NCBI RefSeq assembly: GCF_003675855.1
Contig: NZ_RCIH01000005.1
Location: 124,001-188,000, forward strand
DNA: 64,000 bases
Origin: Halostella salina
GTDB lineage: Archaea; Halobacteriota; Halobacteria; Halobacteriales; Natronoarchaeaceae
Direction of reading: 5' to 3'
This document shows, piece after piece, positions 61,276 to 64,000 of the stretch (the stretch's first letter is position 1; each line of letters opens with the position of its first letter). Under the pieces are notes generated by a model, which was given only the letters and a program-made list of their open reading frames with translations, made no database searches and was not told where the DNA came from. Both the position numbers and the translations under genes were made by a program.

Positions 61276-62556
61276 GTCGTCGAGGACGGCCTCGGCGGCA
61301 CGGCGGCCGCTCTCCATCGCGCCGTTTATCGACGACCACGCGGTGTAGTCGCCGGCGAGGTACGTCGCGCCTGCCGGCGCGCGGACGCCGGGGAGCGACT
61401 CCCGGAACCCCGGCGGCTGGGCGAACTGCGCGAACGGGACGCGCTCGGTGCGGACGCGTTCGAGGTCGACGAAGCTGTGTTCGGGGTACCACGACGCCAG
61501 CGCCTCGTGGGTCAGGTCGGCCAGTTCCACGTCGCTCTCCTCGCGCTCGCCGAGGAACGTCGCCGCGAGCAGGGTCGTGTCGTCGGGCGCGTACTCCGGC
61601 GCGACGGCGGTCATGTCGACGACGTGGTTCGGGTCCGCTCCCTCGGCGTTCAGGATGAGTCGCTTGCCCGCGTCCAGTCGCTTCGCCGCCGGATAGGCGT
61701 AGTACTGCGTGACGCAGGCCCGCGCCTCGGTCGGCACCGCGTTGACGCCGGTCAGGTCCCGGGCCGACGGCGGGTCGGCGGCGACGACGGCCGCGTCGGC
61801 CGTCACCGTCTCGCCGCCGACGGTGACGGTCACGTCGCCCTCGCCGTTCGCGGTCCCCGCGGCGTCGACGCCGTCGACGGTCGCACCCGTCTCGATCCGC
61901 GCGCCGGCGTCGCGGGCGGCGGCCGCGAGCTGTTCGGGGATCGCCGCCATCCCGTCGGCGGGGACGGCGATCGCGCCCGACGAGAGCGCGCGGAACGTGT
62001 ACTCGAACACGCGGCTGGACGTTTCGAGCGACCGGTCGAGCGTTATCCCGCCGTAGAACGGCGCGGCGAAGTTCTCGACGAACGCCGCGGAGAAGCCGTA
62101 GTCGCGGAGGTACTCGCGGATGGTCGTGTCGTCGCCCGCGAAGATGTCGCTGCTGGGTGTGTTCCCCAGTTCGCGCCGCAGTTTCAGCGTCAGCAGCTTG
62201 TCCCGCGTCGTCACCTCGCGGTTGAACAGCGAGTCGGTGAACGCGCCGAGGTCGCGGAACGGGTCCGAGAGGATCGACCGCTCGCCGGGCCGGGCGATGC
62301 AGGCCCCGGGCGTGAACCGCCGCAGCGAGAGCGCGTCGAAGTCGAGTTCGCGCTTCGCGGCCGGATAGGCAGTGAAGAGCACCTGGAACCCGCGGTCGAA
62401 GACGAACCCGTCCTCGCGGGTCGTGCGGACCCGGCCGCCGACCGAGTCCTCGCGCTCGAACAGCTGCACGTCGACCCCGGCGTCGGCGAGGCGTCGTGCG
62501 GCGACGAGTCCCGACAGGCCGCCGCCGACCACGGCGACGGTCGCGTCGTCTGACAT
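61270..62556 (-). CDS. Phytoene-desaturase-like FAD-dependent oxidoreductase
   Basis: 428 residues from MSDDATVAVVGGGLSGLVAA. Amine-oxidase/phytoene-desaturase superfamily: FAD-binding motif followed by SVGGRVRTTREDGFVFDRG, and a C-terminal ATYLAGDYTAWSSINGAMES flavin motif. It is more similar to the plant and haloarchaeal carotenoid-associated or protoporphyrinogen-oxidase-like group than to CrtI proper; no other carotenoid gene lies near. Natural substrate unknown. TATA-like GTTTTGTGG near 62583 fits the start. Confidence 0.88.
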   Translation of the reverse strand: MSDDATVAVVGGGLSGLVAARRLADAGVDVQLFEREDSVGGRVRTTREDGFVFDRGFQVLFTAYPAAKRELDFDALSLRRFTPGACIARPGERSILSDPFRDLGAFTDSLFNREVTTRDKLLTLKLRRELGNTPSSDIFAGDDTTIREYLRDYGFSAAFVENFAAPFYGGITLDRSLETSSRVFEYTFRALSSGAIAVPADGMAAIPEQLAAAARDAGARIETGATVDGVDAAGTANGEGDVTVTVGGETVTADAAVVAADPPSARDLTGVNAVPTEARACVTQYYAYPAAKRLDAGKRLILNAEGADPNHVVDMTAVAPEYAPDDTTLLAATFLGEREESDVELADLTHEALASWYPEHSFVDLERVRTERVPFAQFAQPPGFRESLPGVRAPAGATYLAGDYTAWSSINGAMESGRRAAEAVLDDL

Positions 62557-62692
62557 GCCCGAACGGTGGGGCGCACGCCACAAAACGACTGCGAGACGCG
62601 CCGCCTCCGCCCGCGGCGTCGGCCGGTGGGTGGGACTGGGATCCAGTCACATGGTGACGTCGGGGGAACGACCCAAAATGGTTTGGAGCGGG

Positions 62693-62700
62693 GGTTAACC
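62693..62700 (+). promoter_or_regulatory. TATA box of the DUF7344-like gene
   Basis: GGTTAACC, itself palindromic, centred about 31 nt before the ATG at 62728. Confidence 0.5.
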
Positions 62701-62727
62701 GGGTTCGGACGCTCGGTACGGGTGTCG

Positions 62728-63090
62728 ATGAACATCGCACGCGCAACGTCATGGGAGGGGTCGGCGGCGAACGCGGAGCGCGAGGACGGCACTCCCGGGT
62801 CCACGCTCCGGAACGCCGTGTCGGAGCCGGAGCGGCGGTATCTGCTGCAGTACCTGCTGCTGAACAGGTACATGGTGACGCGGGCCGACGCCGCCGAAGA
62901 GGTCGCCGCACGCACGCAGGACACGGGCCGCGAGGCGGTGAGCGACGACGACCGAACGCGGGCCGAGATCCGGCTCGAACACGACCACCTGCCTCGGCTC
63001 GAAGCCGCCGGGATCCTGGAGTACGACAGGGCGAGCACGATGGTCGCGCTCCGACCCGACGCAGAGTCGGCTGTCAGGGCGGCGCTGTAG
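62728..63090 (+). CDS. DUF7344-like winged-helix protein
   Basis: 120 residues from MNIARATSWEGS. The pattern SEPERRYLLQYLLLN, then AEIRLEHDHLPRLEAAGILEYD, matches the haloarchaeal DUF7344 winged-helix family (compare LxHxHLPxLxxAGLxxxD). Probably a small transcriptional regulator or a partner of a sensor protein; no gene nearby identifies a target. Confidence 0.82.
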   Translation: MNIARATSWEGSAANAEREDGTPGSTLRNAVSEPERRYLLQYLLLNRYMVTRADAAEEVAARTQDTGREAVSDDDRTRAEIRLEHDHLPRLEAAGILEYDRASTMVALRPDAESAVRAAL

Positions 63091-63152
63091 GACCGGCCGC
63101 CGTGCACCCGCGGAGAGACAGGCATTTGGTCGGCCCGGCCGGACTCCCGGCC

Positions 63153-64000
63153 ATGGACACGACGGAGGCGTTCGTCGGACTGGACTGCGTGGACTGTGGC
63201 GAACGACACGATGCGGCGACGGCGACACACCGCTGTCCGGACTGCGGCGGCATCCTCGACCCGGCGTACGACTACGACGCGGTCGACATCGACCGGGCGA
63301 CGCTCGCGGAGCGCCCGTTCGAGACGATGTGGCGCTACCACGAACTCCTCCCCTTCCCGCGCGATGCGGCCGTCTCGATGGACGAGGGGGCGACCCAGCT
63401 CGTCGACTGCCCGACGCTCGCGGACGAACTCGGCGTCGGGCGCGTGCTGATCAAGGACGAGGGGCGGAACCCGACAGGCACGTTCAAGGACCGCGGGCAG
63501 ACCGTCGCGGTGACCGCGGCGGTCCAGCACGGTGCCGACGAGGTGGCGCTCGCCTCCGCGGGCAACGCCGGGCAGGCCGCGTCGGCGTACGCCGCGCGGG
63601 CCGGGCTGGACTCGAACGTCTTCCTCCCCTCGCGGGCCGGCTTCACGAACAAGGCGATGGTGAACGTCCACGGCGGCGAGATGACCGTCGTCGGCGGGCG
63701 CATCGGCGACGCCGGGGCGGCCTACGAGGACGCGCTGGCGGAGCACGACGACTGGTACCCACTGCAGACGTTCGTCACGCCATACCGTCACGAGGGGAAG
63801 AAGACGATGCTGTACGAGATCGTCGAGCAGGAGGACTGGGAGGTTCCCGACGCCGTGGTTTACCCGACCGGGGGTGGCGTCGGCCTCGTGGGTATGCACA
63901 AGGCCGCGACGGAACTGCGGGACCTCGGGCTGACCGACGACCTCCCCGCGATGTACGCCGCGCAGGCCTCGGGCTGTGCGCCGATCGTCGAGGCGTTCGA
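63153..64000 (+). CDS. thrC: Threonine synthase, N-terminal part (truncated by window edge)
   Basis: 282 residues visible. N-terminal zinc ribbon (CVDCGERHDAATATHRCPDC), then the PLP fold-type II domain with the lysine in NPTGTFKDRGQTVAV, SAGNAGQAASAYAARAG (serine of the phosphate loop region) and YPTGGGVGLVGMHKA. Converts O-phosphohomoserine to threonine. The zinc ribbon is a feature of the archaeal enzyme. The C-terminus is beyond the window, so the class cannot be refined. Start 24 nt after a TATA-like GCATTTGG. Confidence 0.93.
   Translation, partial: MDTTEAFVGLDCVDCGERHDAATATHRCPDCGGILDPAYDYDAVDIDRATLAERPFETMWRYHELLPFPRDAAVSMDEGATQLVDCPTLADELGVGRVLIKDEGRNPTGTFKDRGQTVAVTAAVQHGADEVALASAGNAGQAASAYAARAGLDSNVFLPSRAGFTNKAMVNVHGGEMTVVGGRIGDAGAAYEDALAEHDDWYPLQTFVTPYRHEGKKTMLYEIVEQEDWEVPDAVVYPTGGGVGLVGMHKAATELRDLGLTDDLPAMYAAQASGCAPIVEAF

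Overview
The window is a high-GC chromosomal segment from a haloarchaeon (class Halobacteria). The evidence is the uniformly Asp/Glu-rich, Lys-poor proteins, many leaderless starts 25-29 nt downstream of archaeal TATA boxes, and archaeal or haloarchaeal markers (TFB, NreA, CetZ, FtsZ1-SecE-Spt5, RosR, archaeosortase A, Dtd2). Genus cannot be fixed by eye. It carries about 69 genes on both strands, densely packed, with no rRNA, tRNA, CRISPR array or insertion sequence that I could recognise. No gene-free stretch exceeds about 300 bases.

Layout. 1-5.7 kb: truncated FAD oxidoreductase, DNA repair protein NreA, a TFB paralogue, RNase HI with its operon partner, the PadR-type regulator RosR and inorganic pyrophosphatase. 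The tfb-rnhA-rosR-ppa order matches what I recall from Halobacterium. 5.7-11.6 kb: a membrane sensor kinase, an alkaline-phosphatase-fold enzyme, an HD phosphohydrolase and a CetZ tubulin-like protein. 11.7-21.0 kb: an eight-gene, mostly overlapping cluster built on a PilB/TadA-type ATPase and a PilC/TadC-type membrane protein, with pilin-like small proteins and a 1019-residue exported protein. This is the least characterised system here. 21-26.6 kb: DUF5791-like protein, SDR epimerase, membrane-anchored DHH phosphoesterase, aldo/keto reductase and a soluble PAS-GAF histidine kinase.

26.8-34.4 kb: a complete fructose phosphotransferase locus: class I aldolase, GlpR regulator, 1-phosphofructokinase, EIIC, EIIA, HPr, EI, EIIB and class I fructose-1,6-bisphosphatase. 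Together these import fructose as F1P, make FBP, and either cleave it to trioses or return it to F6P. 34.5-46.9 kb: MFS transporter, GT81-like glycosyltransferase, CoA-type NUDIX hydrolase, catalase-peroxidase KatG, Hsp20-like protein, a Tat lipoprotein, a radical SAM protein with a helix-hairpin-helix tail, and several tiny zinc-ribbon proteins.

47-52 kb: on the minus strand, aroE, a helix-hairpin-helix acidic protein, then pabB-pabA-pabC for p-aminobenzoate synthesis, and a Rieske protein. 52-56.6 kb: a CaCA-family exchanger, D-aminoacyl-tRNA deacylase Dtd2, and the ftsZ1-secE-spt5 cluster, followed by a tandem structured repeat that duplicates the 3' end of spt5. 56.9-64 kb: a zinc-finger protein, PHP-like protein, J-domain membrane protein, a winged-helix regulator divergent from archaeosortase A, a coupled metallophosphoesterase, a phytoene-desaturase-like oxidoreductase, a DUF7344-like protein and a truncated threonine synthase.

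Family (DUF) numbers and Halobacterium/Haloferax comparisons are recalled knowledge, not searches run here.
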